DNA of 64,000 bases, taken from Phenylobacterium zucineum HLK1 (lineage in GTDB: Bacteria; Pseudomonadota; Alphaproteobacteria; Caulobacterales; Caulobacteraceae). Position numbers and translations under genes: made by a program. The notes under the pieces are model-generated. The model was not told the origin of the DNA and searched no databases. It saw only the letters and a program-made list of their open reading frames with translations. The stretch lies in assembly GCF_000017265.1 (NCBI RefSeq), contig NC_011143.1, positions 186,001 through 250,000 on the forward strand, given 5' to 3'. Of the stretch, positions 54,459 through 63,307 are shown one piece after another (within the stretch, counting starts at the first letter, position 1; each line of letters begins with the position of its first letter).

Positions 54459-54929
54459 TTACGCGCCGCCGGCGGTTGTAAGCCCCGCCTCCAGGAGGCG
54501 CTTGGCTTGGCGAAGGCCCTGATCACCGTCCCGCTGGTTGCGGCGGCGAAGAAGCAGGGCGTCGAGCAGCCTGAACCAGCGCGAGCGATAACGGTATCGC
54601 ACGTCCCGCTCAACCGCTGTGGCGCCCTGCTCGGGACGGAAGCGCAAGGCGACCGCCGCCTCCATTGGGATGGAGGCGGACCTGAGTTCGATACGCCAAA
54701 GGTACGGCGCCTCGTTGGCCACCACTTGCCACTTTGCCCGTCCGCGGACACCGTCGGCGCCGACCAGATCCTCGCTGAAGGTTTCACCAAGCTTGGCCTG
54801 ATGGTCCACCGCTCCGGCCACCGAGACGGAGGCGGGATGCCATCTTGGAGCGTTTGCAGGTGCCGTGAAGAAATCGAAGACCGCCGCGGGCTCCCGTCGT
54901 ATTCGTATGCTGCTCGTGATCCGGCTCAT
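54459..54929 (-). CDS. SRPBCC-family (START-like) protein
   Basis: 156 residues. The fold is recognised from MSRITSSIRIRREPAAVFDF, then FFTAPANAPRWHPAS, the beta-strand region LGETFSEDLVGADGVRG, and YRYRSRWFRLLDALLL at the C-terminal helix. Such proteins bind small hydrophobic ligands or lipids. The ATG at 54929 overlaps the preceding gene's stop as ATGA, deciding this start over longer frames. No ligand can be assigned. Confidence 0.75.
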   Translation of the reverse strand: MSRITSSIRIRREPAAVFDFFTAPANAPRWHPASVSVAGAVDHQAKLGETFSEDLVGADGVRGRAKWQVVANEAPYLWRIELRSASIPMEAAVALRFRPEQGATAVERDVRYRYRSRWFRLLDALLLRRRNQRDGDQGLRQAKRLLEAGLTTAGGA

Positions 54930-55252
54930 CGGCGGAGCCAGGGCGGCTGGATCCACACCGAACACCGTCGAATAGTCGGCTGGATCAGTCCGCTCCAGAC
55001 CGCAGCCGCGCCAAGGCCAAGTGCGAACGCGCCGGTGGACACGAGCGCCAGCGCCCATGGGCCTGCGAAATCAATGGAGGGCAGAAGCAGAGGATAGAGG
55101 TTCCACCCCAGAGCGATTGCGGCAAGACCCACGATGACATACGCCAAGCGGCCGATCCAACAGGGGCGCTCGCTCCGCGCCCGCCTGCTACGACGAGCGC
55201 TAGGCCGACTGTCAGTGGGCAGGAAACGGCGCCCCTCGTCGTTGCGACTCAT
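54926..55252 (-). CDS. Small membrane protein coupled to the SRPBCC gene
   Basis: 108 residues. An Arg-rich N-terminus (PSARRSRRARSERPCWIGRL) is followed by two helices (LAYVIVGLAAIALGWNLYPL and ALALVSTGAFALGLGAAAVW). Unrecognised. Its stop overlaps the SRPBCC start (ATGA), so the two proteins may act together at the membrane. It lies about 100 bp downstream of copB on the same strand. Confidence 0.6.
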   Translation of the reverse strand: MSRNDEGRRFLPTDSRPSARRSRRARSERPCWIGRLAYVIVGLAAIALGWNLYPLLLPSIDFAGPWALALVSTGAFALGLGAAAVWSGLIQPTIRRCSVWIQPPWLRR

Positions 55253-55351
55253 AGGTCCCGCTCCGGTTCCGCGGCGGGGGAAATCCGCTCACCCCTATAG
55301 ACGCCGCAGCGCGGCCGGCGTTACGCCCGCTCGGGGTTTCGTGCAGCCGAG

Positions 55352-56056
55352 CTAAAACAGGAGGCGCAAGCCCACGCGACCAGAGGTCTCCTTCGCATCG
55401 CCCCCCGCCGCCGTCAGCAGCCGCTTGGTGGAACCGTAGCGCCGGGCCCAGCTGACGCCCACGTAGGGCGCAAAGTTGCGGGAGAACTCGTAGCGGAGGC
55501 GGACGCCGGTCTCCGTATCCATCAGTCCCGACCCTTCCAGCAGCTTGGGGTCGGTCTTGGAGGCGAACCTGGCGGTGACGAACGGCTCGGCGAACACCCT
55601 TTGCGTCAGGGTGAGCTCGTAGGTGCCCTCGAAACGTCCGGTCAGTCGCCCCCCTTCGCTCAGGAAAGCCGCGGCGTCGACTTCGAACCAGTAGGGGGCC
55701 AGACCCTGCACGCCGAGCACCGCGGACGTTCGGGCGGCGGGCTCGAGGGTCTGGCGCACGCCGGCCTGCACGTCCCAGAAGTCGTGGATCGCCCGCGAAT
55801 AGAGCAACTGCACGTCCGCTCGGTCCGGCGACCCGGCCGACTGCAGGTTGCCGGTCGTCTTGACCCAGGCCTTCTGCTCGTCGTTGCCGATCCACCCCTG
55901 GGCGTCCCAATCGAAATCGCTCTCCCCTTCGGTGGAGCTTCCGACATCAGTCCGGGAAAGCCAGAAGGTGTAGGGGGCTGCCGCGTCTGCGGCCTCGGCG
56001 CGGAGCGCAGGTGCAGACAGGCAAGCCACCGCGGCGGCCAGCAACAAGGATCTCAT
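55352..56056 (-). CDS. copB: CopB-type outer-membrane copper resistance protein
   Basis: 234 residues. A signal peptide (MRSLLLAAAVACLSAPALRA) leads straight into the beta-barrel: YTFWLSRTDVGSSTEGESDF then DWDAQGWIGNDEQKAWVKT, DVQLLYSRAIHDFWDVQAGV and LRYEFSRNFAPYVGVSWARR, ending in GLRLLF. The Met/His-rich N-terminal segment of many CopB proteins is missing. It is placed directly after the CopA oxidase gene (30 bp), the standard copAB order. It probably exports or sequesters periplasmic copper. Confidence 0.9.
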   Translation of the reverse strand: MRSLLLAAAVACLSAPALRAEAADAAAPYTFWLSRTDVGSSTEGESDFDWDAQGWIGNDEQKAWVKTTGNLQSAGSPDRADVQLLYSRAIHDFWDVQAGVRQTLEPAARTSAVLGVQGLAPYWFEVDAAAFLSEGGRLTGRFEGTYELTLTQRVFAEPFVTARFASKTDPKLLEGSGLMDTETGVRLRYEFSRNFAPYVGVSWARRYGSTKRLLTAAGGDAKETSGRVGLRLLF

Positions 56057-56086
56057 GGTCGTCTCCTAGAGAGGGCGTGCGGCGGG

Positions 56087-57736
56087 CTAGTCCGCGACCA
56101 CTTCGGCCACCTGCAGGGTGGTCATCATCCCCGTGGCGGCGTGAAAGAGGATGTGGCAGTGGAAGGCCCAGGTCTTCAGCGCATCGACCGTCACGTCGGC
56201 GGTGACGGTCTGGTTAGGACCGACGACGACGGTGTGCTTGCGCGCGCCCAGCGAACCGTCGCCGTTGACCAGGTCCATCCACATCCCGTGCAGGTGCATG
56301 GGATGGTCCATCATGGTGTCGTTGACGATGCGGACCCGCACCCGCTCGCCGAAGCGCACCTTCAGCGGTGGCGCATCCGGCCATTTGCGGCCATCGATGG
56401 ACCAGTAATAGCGGTTCATCGAACCGGTCAGGCGGATCGTCACCTCCCGAGTCGGCGGCCGCCTGTCCGGATATGCGGCGGCAGCGGCAAGATCGCCGTA
56501 GGTCAGTGTCTTCGAAGGCGCGCTCTGTCCGGGATGCAGATGCTCCTCCATCTCGGGCTCGCCCATGTCCATCTCAGGTGTCCTGGCCTCCTCCATGCCC
56601 GGCATGTCGTGCCGCGCGAGCCGCGGCGGCGGCTCCGGGGCGCCATGTCCTGCGTGCGCGCCCGGAGCCATCTTCATCCCGGGCATCGGCATGTCGGCGA
56701 GAGTGCGCACAGGCCGCGCGTCAAGCGGCGGGATGGGCGCGGCCATGCCCTCGCGCGGGGCCAGCGTGGCGCGGGCATAGCCCGAGCGGTCGAAGGCCTG
56801 CGCAAAGAGTGTATAGGCTTGGTCCGCCTCCGGCTGGACGATCACATCGTAGGTTTCGCCCATAACCATCCGGAACTGATCCACCTCGACCGGCCGCACG
56901 TTCTGGCCGTCGGCTTGGACGACGGTCATTTTCAGCCCCGGGATGCGGACGTCGTAGAAGGTCATCGCCGAGGCGTTCACGAAGCGCAGGCGGATCCGCT
57001 CTCCAGGCTTGAAGAGGGCGGTCCAGTTAGCGGCCGGATCCTTCCCATTCACCAGGAAGGCGTAGCCGGACACGTCAGTGAGGTCGGTGGGGTCCATCCG
57101 CATCCGCCCCCAGGCCAGCCGGTCGCGCAGAACGGCGGCGCGCGCCTCACCGTCGGGCGCGCGCCGCAGGTCGGCGAAGAAATCGCCCACGGTGCGACGG
57201 TTGTAATTGTACCAGCCGCTGTCCTTCTTCAGGTTCCGCAGCGCCTGGTACGGATTCTCCTTCAGCCAATCGGAGAGCACCACGACATACTCGCGGTCAG
57301 CCGCGATCCCATCCGGTGTCGCCGGATCGATGATGATCGGCGCAAAGATCCCCTGCTGCTCCTGCAGGCCCGAATGGCTGTGGTACCAGTAGGTGCCGGA
57401 CTGCCGCACCTTGAAGCGGTAGGTGAAGGTCTGCCCCGGCTTGATGCCGTCGAAGCTGAGCCCCGGCACGCCATCCATATCCTGCGGCAGGATGATGCCA
57501 TGCCAGTGGATCGACGCGTCCTCCGCCAGCCGATTGGTCACGTGGAGCGTAACGTCCTCGCCCTCGCGCCAGCGCAGCAGCGGTCCGGGAATCTGTCCGT
57601 TGATGCTGAGCGCCGGGGACGACTTGCCGCCGGCGGTGACAGTCGCAGGCTGGAGGCTCAGGTTGTAGACGGCCCCGAAGGCCGGCGCGGCGAGCGCCAG
57701 AGCTGCGAGGGCCGAGGCCGAAGCAAGAAGACGCAT
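56087..57736 (-). CDS. copA: CopA multicopper oxidase (copper resistance)
   Basis: 549 residues. Copper motifs: IHWHGIILPQDMDG, TYWYHSHSGLQEQQG, MDHPMHLHGMWMDLV and FHCHILFHAATGMM, which give the four copper ligand sets. A Met/His-rich loop lies between (MPMPGMKMAPGAHAGH, HDMPGMEEARTPEMDMGE). It oxidises Cu(I) in the periplasm. The signal peptide (MRLLASASALAALALAAPAF) lacks the twin-arginine motif usual for folded cuproproteins of this family, even if an upstream start (57778) is used. CopB follows by 30 bp. Confidence 0.92.
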   Translation of the reverse strand: MRLLASASALAALALAAPAFGAVYNLSLQPATVTAGGKSSPALSINGQIPGPLLRWREGEDVTLHVTNRLAEDASIHWHGIILPQDMDGVPGLSFDGIKPGQTFTYRFKVRQSGTYWYHSHSGLQEQQGIFAPIIIDPATPDGIAADREYVVVLSDWLKENPYQALRNLKKDSGWYNYNRRTVGDFFADLRRAPDGEARAAVLRDRLAWGRMRMDPTDLTDVSGYAFLVNGKDPAANWTALFKPGERIRLRFVNASAMTFYDVRIPGLKMTVVQADGQNVRPVEVDQFRMVMGETYDVIVQPEADQAYTLFAQAFDRSGYARATLAPREGMAAPIPPLDARPVRTLADMPMPGMKMAPGAHAGHGAPEPPPRLARHDMPGMEEARTPEMDMGEPEMEEHLHPGQSAPSKTLTYGDLAAAAAYPDRRPPTREVTIRLTGSMNRYYWSIDGRKWPDAPPLKVRFGERVRVRIVNDTMMDHPMHLHGMWMDLVNGDGSLGARKHTVVVGPNQTVTADVTVDALKTWAFHCHILFHAATGMMTTLQVAEVVAD

Positions 57737-57826
57737 GAAGGATCCTGTGAACGTGGTCGTGCGCAGGGACGCGGGCACACGCCTCAGCCTTACAGACGGC
57801 GGCTGCGGCGAGGCGCCGCGGGCGGC

Positions 57827-59029
57827 TCAGCCGCCGTCTGGGGCCGTGATGTTCGCGTCGCGCAGCGCTTCGGCCATGGCCAGTTCCTCGTCGGCGGGTT
57901 CGACGAGCACCCGGACGCGGCCGGTTCCGATCTCCGGCGCGCCGGCCTGATTGCGGCGCGCATCGATCTCCACCTCCAACCATCGCATCTGGCCGCAGAC
58001 GCGCGCCCGGATTTCCGGGGAGCCTTCGCCGACACCCCCGGTGAACACCAGGGTGTCGAGCCCGCCCAGGACGGCGGCGAGAGCGCCGATCTCCCGCACG
58101 ACGCAATAGACGAAGAAGCTGACGGCCTCGGCCGCCTCGCACGAGGCGCTCGCCAGGAGGGCGCGCATGTCTCCCGAGATCCCGGAAAGTCCCAGAAGTC
58201 CCGATTCCTCGTAGAGGAGACGGCTGACAGCGTCGGGCGCCAATCCGCGCGCCTGCAGCAGATGCAGGACCACGCCGGGATCGAGCGCGCCGCATCGCGT
58301 GCTCATGGGGACCCCATCGAGCGTGCTGAACCCCATGGTGGTCGCAAGGCTGACGCCGGCGCTCAAGGCGCAGAGGCTCGCGCCGCTGCCGAGGTGAGCC
58401 ACGATCGCCCGTCCGCCGGCGTGCTCCGGATCGAGCGCCTGCAGGCGTCGGGCGACATGCGCATAAGAGAGGCCGTGGAAGCCGTAGGCGACCAGCCCGT
58501 CCTCCAGAAGATGCCGCGGGAGGGCGTAGAGCCGGGCGAGCCTCGGCTGCGCCGCGTGGAAGGCGGTGTCGAAGCAGCCCGCGTGGACTGCGGATGGAAG
58601 GCGCCGCATGGCCGCCTCCGCCACATCCAGACTTGCGTCCTGGTGAAGCGGCGCGAGCGGCGAAAGCGCGCGGAGCGCGCGCAGCGTCTGGTCGTCGAGG
58701 ATCGCGGGCGCCCGGTGTTGCGATCCCCCGTGGACGATCCGATGGGCCACGACGCCCACGTTCTGCAGCAGGCCGCGTGCGTTTAGGGCAGCCAGGAGAT
58801 GTTCCGCCGCGGCGGCCGGGGGAAGCGGTCCAGCGATGCGCTCAAATGGCGCGCCGCCCGCTTCGGCCTCGAACGCGAGCCGCGGTTCGGAGCTGAGATC
58901 GCGCAGGCTGCCGCGGGCGAGAGGCCGCAACCCAGTCAGATCGAACAGCGCAAACTTGAGGCTGGACGAGCCCTTGTTCAGGACCATCAGGCGCTTGGCG
59001 CGAGCGTTCATGTTCTGGGATGAGGGCAT
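57827..59029 (-). CDS. ackA: Acetate kinase
   Basis: 400 residues. Signatures: MVLNKGSSSLKFALFDL (N-x-G-S-S-S), VVAHRIVHGGSQHRAPAIL, FDTAFHAAQPRLARLYALPR, YGFHGLSYAHVARRLQ, VAHLGSGASLCALSAGVSL, GFSTLDGVPMSTRCGALDPG and LVFTGGVGEGSPEIRARVC. It transfers phosphate from acetyl-phosphate to ADP, making acetate and ATP. Phosphoketolase and phosphate acyltransferase lie at 28.9-35.5 kb; the kinase is placed instead upstream of copAB, 90 bp away. It is divergent from the DUF6629-like gene. Confidence 0.94.
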   Translation of the reverse strand: MPSSQNMNARAKRLMVLNKGSSSLKFALFDLTGLRPLARGSLRDLSSEPRLAFEAEAGGAPFERIAGPLPPAAAAEHLLAALNARGLLQNVGVVAHRIVHGGSQHRAPAILDDQTLRALRALSPLAPLHQDASLDVAEAAMRRLPSAVHAGCFDTAFHAAQPRLARLYALPRHLLEDGLVAYGFHGLSYAHVARRLQALDPEHAGGRAIVAHLGSGASLCALSAGVSLATTMGFSTLDGVPMSTRCGALDPGVVLHLLQARGLAPDAVSRLLYEESGLLGLSGISGDMRALLASASCEAAEAVSFFVYCVVREIGALAAVLGGLDTLVFTGGVGEGSPEIRARVCGQMRWLEVEIDARRNQAGAPEIGTGRVRVLVEPADEELAMAEALRDANITAPDGG

Positions 59030-59103
59030 GGGCGTGCGCTAAACGTATTGCACCAAGGGTGACAGACTCCACCCGTCTTTCGCCAACCGGTTTGGAGAAC
59101 AGC

Positions 59104-59793
59104 ATGTGCTTTTCCGCGGCGGCCAGCTTTACGGCCGCGAGCGTGCTGGCGCCGCTCGGCGTGGCCAGCCTGGTGCGAGCCTGGCGAGGCGAGCGTCGTT
59201 ACCTGGCGCTGGCCACACTGCCGGTTCTCTTCTCGGTGCAGCAGCTGATGGAGGGCTTCGTCTGGCGTTTCGGCGCCATCGGCGACGCCGCCGCCGTGGA
59301 GCGGTTTTCGCTCGCGTACATGTTCTTCTCCTGGCTCGCCTGGCCCGTCTGGGTGCCGTTCTCCGTCTACTTTCTGGAGCCAGGCCGCCGCCGGCCCATC
59401 TATCTCGTCCTGGCGATCGCTGGGGGGCTGCTCGGCGGTCTGCAGTACGTCCCCTACTTCGCCCACGAGGGGTGGCTCACCACTCGCTTCCTTGGCGCCG
59501 CCATCAGCTATGAAGGAACGGAGCTCCTCGATTACGTCATCGGCCGAGATTTCACCTATGCGATATACCTGTTCGTGGTCATCGGACCGCTGCTGCTAAG
59601 CAGCGATAAAGATGCACGGGTGTTCGGTGTCCTCGTCGCTCTGGTCTTCGTGGCGACTTATCTGTTCTTCCAGTTCGCGTACATCTCCGTGTTCTGCTTT
59701 GGGGGCGCCTTGATGTCGCTCTACCTCGTCTGGCGTCCGTTCTCCACGCCCCCGCGCGGCCGAGCGACGACAACTTCCCCCGCACTTGCGTGA
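59104..59793 (+). CDS. DUF6629-like integral membrane protein
   Basis: 229 residues with about seven helices. It opens MCFSAAASFTAASVLAPLGV, the hallmark of this uncharacterised family, and contains ATLPVLFSVQQLMEGFVW, FSWLAWPVWVPFSVYFLEPG and YLFFQFAYISVFCFGGALMS. The ATG at 59104 is preceded by GGAGAAC. Function is unknown. Confidence 0.75.
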   Translation: MCFSAAASFTAASVLAPLGVASLVRAWRGERRYLALATLPVLFSVQQLMEGFVWRFGAIGDAAAVERFSLAYMFFSWLAWPVWVPFSVYFLEPGRRRPIYLVLAIAGGLLGGLQYVPYFAHEGWLTTRFLGAAISYEGTELLDYVIGRDFTYAIYLFVVIGPLLLSSDKDARVFGVLVALVFVATYLFFQFAYISVFCFGGALMSLYLVWRPFSTPPRGRATTTSPALA

Positions 59794-60019
59794 GCCACCG
59801 GCTCTCGGCGAGGGCCCAACTCGCCAGCGGTCGCGCAAAGCTGAGGTGGAGAGACGAGGAGCTGAGAGCTGCGGTTGCGGCGATTGCACCAGACCTTCTC
59901 GACGATCTTGCCATCGGGACAGCCGAGTTGAGACTGAGCTTGAGCGGGACTGTTGACGGTGTCCCTGAGGGGTGTCCGACATCTGAGCCGTATGGGCTCT
60001 TGGTGCAGTCGGGGTTTCC

Positions 60020-60403
60020 GTGTCGCTGCCACTGGTCCTTGTTGTCGATGATGAGGCGGCATGCCGCCTGATCGCCTGCGAAATGCTCGCAGACGCGGGC
60101 TTCGTTTGTCTTGAAGCCAGCGATGGTGTCGAGGCTACCAGGGTGGCTTGTCAAACGCAGCTTCGCCTCGCCGTGGTGGACCTGCTGATGCCAAACAAGG
60201 ATGGGATCGAAACCATCATGGATCTCCGCCGCCGCAGTCCCGAGACCCGTCTCGTGGCGATGAGCGGCGGTGCGGGCAAGCTGGAGGCCCACCACCTGCT
60301 GCACACCGCGAGAGCACTCGGAGCGGATGCGGTGCTATTCAAGCCCTTTCGCCCGGCGGAGCTCTTACAGGCGGTTCATGCGGCGCTCACAGCGGTCCGC
60401 TGA
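60020..60403 (+). CDS. Single-domain response regulator
   Basis: 127 residues: VVDDEAACRLIACEMLADAG, the phospho-acceptor Asp in AVVDLLMPNKDGIETIM, LVAMSGG, and the Lys in AVLFKPFRP. No output domain and no adjacent histidine kinase. The GTG start at 60020 immediately precedes the first strand. It probably relays or competes for phosphate from a kinase encoded elsewhere. Confidence 0.88.
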   Translation: MSLPLVLVVDDEAACRLIACEMLADAGFVCLEASDGVEATRVACQTQLRLAVVDLLMPNKDGIETIMDLRRRSPETRLVAMSGGAGKLEAHHLLHTARALGADAVLFKPFRPAELLQAVHAALTAVR

Positions 60404-60412
60404 CCTGTCGCC

Positions 60413-60434
60413 TTGAGCCCAGGTCCAGGCTCAA
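60413..60434. terminator. Bidirectional hairpin at the DUF2231 stop codon
   Basis: TTGAGCC (60413-60419), 8-nt loop, GGCTCAA (60428-60434), followed by AA on the plus strand. It overlaps the stop codon of the leftward DUF2231 gene and lies 10 bp after the rightward receiver gene. Confidence 0.65.
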
Positions 60435-61081
60435 AAGGCAAGATGGTCCACTCCATGGATCAGGGCGCCTCCGAGGTAGCCGTTGACGCCGATCGCCAGC
60501 ACCGTGAGGCCGAGGAGGCCGCCGTACAGCGCCCCGGCGCCGGTTCCGCGGCGGCGCAGGAACCGATTGTTGGCCCACCAGGTGACGAGCGCGAGCCCGG
60601 CGATGGTGCTGCCCAATAGGCGGTGCGCGGTCTCCAGCGGCTTGTCCTCGGCCAGATTCCAGCCCATCGCCATCCAGCCCAGTGCAACGGCCACCAGGGC
60701 GCCCAGCGCGCCGAGGGCCACGAGGATGCGGGTTGTCTCAAGCATTGAAGGTCGACGACGGACGATGGCCCAGGCCTCCAGAGCGCCGGCGACGATGAAG
60801 AGGGCGATCGGGAAATGAACGACGGACGGGTGCCAGCGGCCGAGCCAGTCGACGAGGCGCCCGGTGAACGACGTCGGACGCGGCTCGGCCGCCATGTGGC
60901 CGGGGACCGCGGCGTGGGCGGGCGTGGCGCCCGCCATCGGCGGGCTGGCCGCCGGCGTCCCCGAAGCCGCGGCTCCTGCGGCGGCGGCCTGCTGCGGGTG
61001 ATCCTTGTGAGCACGCGCGGGGGCCGTCAGGAAGAGCGGCAGCAGCATCGCCACGAGCAGCGCCAGCAGTCGGGTCCGCAT
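60431..61081 (-). CDS. DUF2231-like membrane protein with signal sequence
   Basis: 216 residues. An N-terminal signal/helix (LLALLVAMLLPLFLTAPARA) is followed by an Ala/Pro/His-rich segment (AHKDHPQQ, PAHAAVPGHMAA). Then come four helices typical of DUF2231: WHPSVVHFPIALFIVAGALE, ILVALGALGALVAVALGWMA, AHRLLGSTIAGLALVTWWAN and LYGGLLGLTVLAIGVNGYLG. The His-containing H-P-x-x-V-H-F-P motif is characteristic. Function unknown; the copper context suggests a metal or redox role. Confidence 0.78.
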   Translation of the reverse strand: MRTRLLALLVAMLLPLFLTAPARAHKDHPQQAAAAGAAASGTPAASPPMAGATPAHAAVPGHMAAEPRPTSFTGRLVDWLGRWHPSVVHFPIALFIVAGALEAWAIVRRRPSMLETTRILVALGALGALVAVALGWMAMGWNLAEDKPLETAHRLLGSTIAGLALVTWWANNRFLRRRGTGAGALYGGLLGLTVLAIGVNGYLGGALIHGVDHLAF

Positions 61082-61319
61082 GACCGAGTCTCCGGTGGGT
61101 CTATAAGCTCTACGCGCCGGGCGCGGACTTCCCCTCGCGGACGGATGCGGCCCAGGCCATCGAGCCGAAGCCCGTCCAACGCAGCAGAGGGTCGGTGACG
61201 AACGCGGCGTCCTCCGAGCGCAGGAAGGCTATCGCCGCGCCTCCTCTTCTGACTGGCCGAGGTTCGTCAGCGCATGAGTTGCGCGCCTCCATTGGAGCGC
61301 GCCGGCCTCCGCGCACGGC

Positions 61320-61604
61320 TCAACGCTTGGCGGGATCCAACCCCTCCATCTTGGAGTGATCCATCCCAGGCATGTCGGCGTGGTCGGCCGGCGAGGCCTC
61401 CGGCGAAGGCGCAGCCGGGCGTTGGGCGGGCGGCGGTGCGGCGGCGGGGGCTGGAAGGTTGGTCGCCGCCGCGGCCGGCGGCGCGGCGGCGGGAGCGTCG
61501 GCCGCCGGCGTCGCCTCGACGGGTGCAGGCTCCTCCTGACGCTGGCAGGCGGCCAGAGCGGCGACAAGGCCGGCGGCGGCGAAAAGGGCTGGGACTGTCT
61601 TCAT
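61320..61604 (-). CDS. Small lipoprotein with Met/His-rich C-terminus
   Basis: 94 residues from the ATG at 61604. Lipobox LVAALAAC (Cys ~20), a long Ala/Pro-rich spacer, then DHADMPGMDHSKMEG, a Met/His motif like those of copper-binding periplasmic proteins. It sits between the RTX protein gene and the DUF2231 gene and near cueR. A role in copper buffering is inferred. Confidence 0.65.
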   Translation of the reverse strand: MKTVPALFAAAGLVAALAACQRQEEPAPVEATPAADAPAAAPPAAAATNLPAPAAAPPPAQRPAAPSPEASPADHADMPGMDHSKMEGLDPAKR

Positions 61605-61684
61605 GCGAGTCTCTCCTGAAAAGGCCAGGCGCCACAGGCGCCCAGCCCTATAGCTGGCTACGCGCGGCGGGGCCGACGCCCTCA

Positions 61685-63169
61685 TCAGCCGGGGAACACC
61701 AACCAGGAGCCATAGTCGTTGATCCCGGCCACGAACCCGGGCTCATCGACGAACATGAAGTCGCTTTGGCGGAGGTCCGCTCTAAACACGCCTTGAAGCA
61801 GCACGCCGCCTTCTGGATCCGTATCGGCGTCGGTGTTCCAGGAGACGAAGGCGCCTTCGGCCCGATCGGTGACCGAGACCTGGTCCGGACGAATGTCGCG
61901 GAGCGCGAGGTGGTCGAAGGCGCCCTGCGCCTCGCCTAGCGCTTCGAAATCGAGCACCACATCGAAGCCGCTGTCAGGCGAGACGATGTAGGCGTCGGCG
62001 CCCGTGCCGCCGGCGATGGTGTCGTCGCCCATGCCGCCTTCGATCATGTCGTGGCCCGCCCCGGCGTCGAGGGAGTCGGCGCCGTCCATGCCCATCAGCT
62101 CGTCGGCCATCGCCCCGCCAACCAGGGTGTCCGCGCCCATGCCGCCGTCCAGGCGGTCCATGCCGTCGCCGCCGTCCAGCAAGTCGTCTCCGGCGTCGCC
62201 CTGCAGGATGTCGTCGCCGCCAGCGCCGGTCAGCGTGTCATTGCCGTCGCGGCCGAACATGTTGTCCCAGGTCGCGCCGCCGGTGAGCTCGTCGTCATGG
62301 AGCGTGCCGACCACCACCTGATAGGCTTCGTCACCTTGAAAGCCGAACCGCGCGGGCCCGTCGCGCAACTCGTCGTCGGCCGCCTTATCGAATTTCTCAC
62401 CGTGCAACCGGCGCTCGTGAGCCGTGGGGCCTTCCGAACTGGGCGACGGTCGCTCGGCTGTCGGTCCGGCCGGGTCCTGCGCTCCGGGCGGAAGGTCCGG
62501 CGCGTCGGCGAACATGAAGTCGTCCTGCGCCAGATCGGACTGCCGCACTCCCTCGAGCAGCACCGAGCCGCCCGCCCAGCTGATCCGGACCCCCGCGGCG
62601 GTGTCCTGGAAGCTGAGGTCTTCCCAGCCCAGGCCACGCAAGGCGAGGTGGTCGAACATGCCAGGACCGGCCGTGAAGTCGCGGATCACATCGTCCCCGC
62701 TCGTGCGGTCCACCGCAAACGCGTCCGGGCCGAGCCCGCCGACCAGGGTGTCGTTGCCCAGGCCGCCTTCAAGGTCGCCGTGGCCCGCGCCTTCGTCCAG
62801 GTAGTCGTCGCCTTCGTCGCCGTGCAGCGAGTCCGCCTCCGCAGCGCCGAATAGGCGATCGCGGCCAGAGCCGCCGATTAGCCGATCGCTGCCGTCCCCG
62901 CCGCTCAGGGTGTCGCGACCCTGATCGCCATAGAGGACGTCATCTTGGTCGCCCCCGGTGAGGAGATCGGCTCCGGACAATCCCCACAAGTGGTCGCGCG
63001 CCTCATCGCCGGTCAGGACGTCCGGCTCGCTGCCGCCTACGGCCAACTTGTAGTCGTAGGGCACATGTCCGGCGTCGAAGTCGAACACCAGCCCGCCGCG
63101 CGCAATGTAGTCGTCGGCCAACTCCTGAAGGGGCCGTTCTTTCCAATGATGAGTAGGTTTGTGCGACAT
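61685..63169 (-). CDS. RTX-type Ca-binding repeat protein
   Basis: 494 residues from the ATG at 63169 (GAGGGG upstream). Two blocks of nonapeptide G-G-x-G-x-D repeats (~65-165, e.g. GGDGSDRLIGGSGRDRLFG, and ~295-400, e.g. GGDDILQGDAGDDLLDGG). Each is followed by a similar C-cap domain ending D-F-M-F (LAQDDFMFADAP, LRQSDFMFVDEP), so the protein is an internal duplication. There is no signal peptide, as usual for type I secretion substrates; no ABC exporter lies in the window. The catalytic part common in RTX toxins is absent. Confidence 0.88.
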   Translation of the reverse strand: MSHKPTHHWKERPLQELADDYIARGGLVFDFDAGHVPYDYKLAVGGSEPDVLTGDEARDHLWGLSGADLLTGGDQDDVLYGDQGRDTLSGGDGSDRLIGGSGRDRLFGAAEADSLHGDEGDDYLDEGAGHGDLEGGLGNDTLVGGLGPDAFAVDRTSGDDVIRDFTAGPGMFDHLALRGLGWEDLSFQDTAAGVRISWAGGSVLLEGVRQSDLAQDDFMFADAPDLPPGAQDPAGPTAERPSPSSEGPTAHERRLHGEKFDKAADDELRDGPARFGFQGDEAYQVVVGTLHDDELTGGATWDNMFGRDGNDTLTGAGGDDILQGDAGDDLLDGGDGMDRLDGGMGADTLVGGAMADELMGMDGADSLDAGAGHDMIEGGMGDDTIAGGTGADAYIVSPDSGFDVVLDFEALGEAQGAFDHLALRDIRPDQVSVTDRAEGAFVSWNTDADTDPEGGVLLQGVFRADLRQSDFMFVDEPGFVAGINDYGSWLVFPG

Positions 63170-63307
63170 AGACCCCTCTAAGATTACAGTACAGGGAAGG
63201 TTTCCGCGCGCCACGCGGGCCGCAGAACTTTGCCCTTAACTGCTCTTCGAAGCGCCAGTTCCAGCCCGGGCGGCGGCGGCGCAAGAATTGCCGCCGGAGC
63301 GCCTCGT

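Noticed and set aside
55601..58786. 1,061-codon plus-strand frame
   Set aside because: It runs antisense through copB, copA and ackA, all of which have strong family motifs on the minus strand. It is a high-G+C artefact.
59790..60071. 93-codon plus-strand frame whose GTG overlaps the DUF6629-like stop
   Set aside because: The overlap is suggestive, but the frame runs 52 bp into the receiver gene and the product is unrecognised.
61110..61316. 68-codon minus-strand frame with AIAFLRSEDAAFVTD
   Set aside because: It recalls the C-terminal part of short-chain dehydrogenases but is only a fragment; could be chance or a relic.
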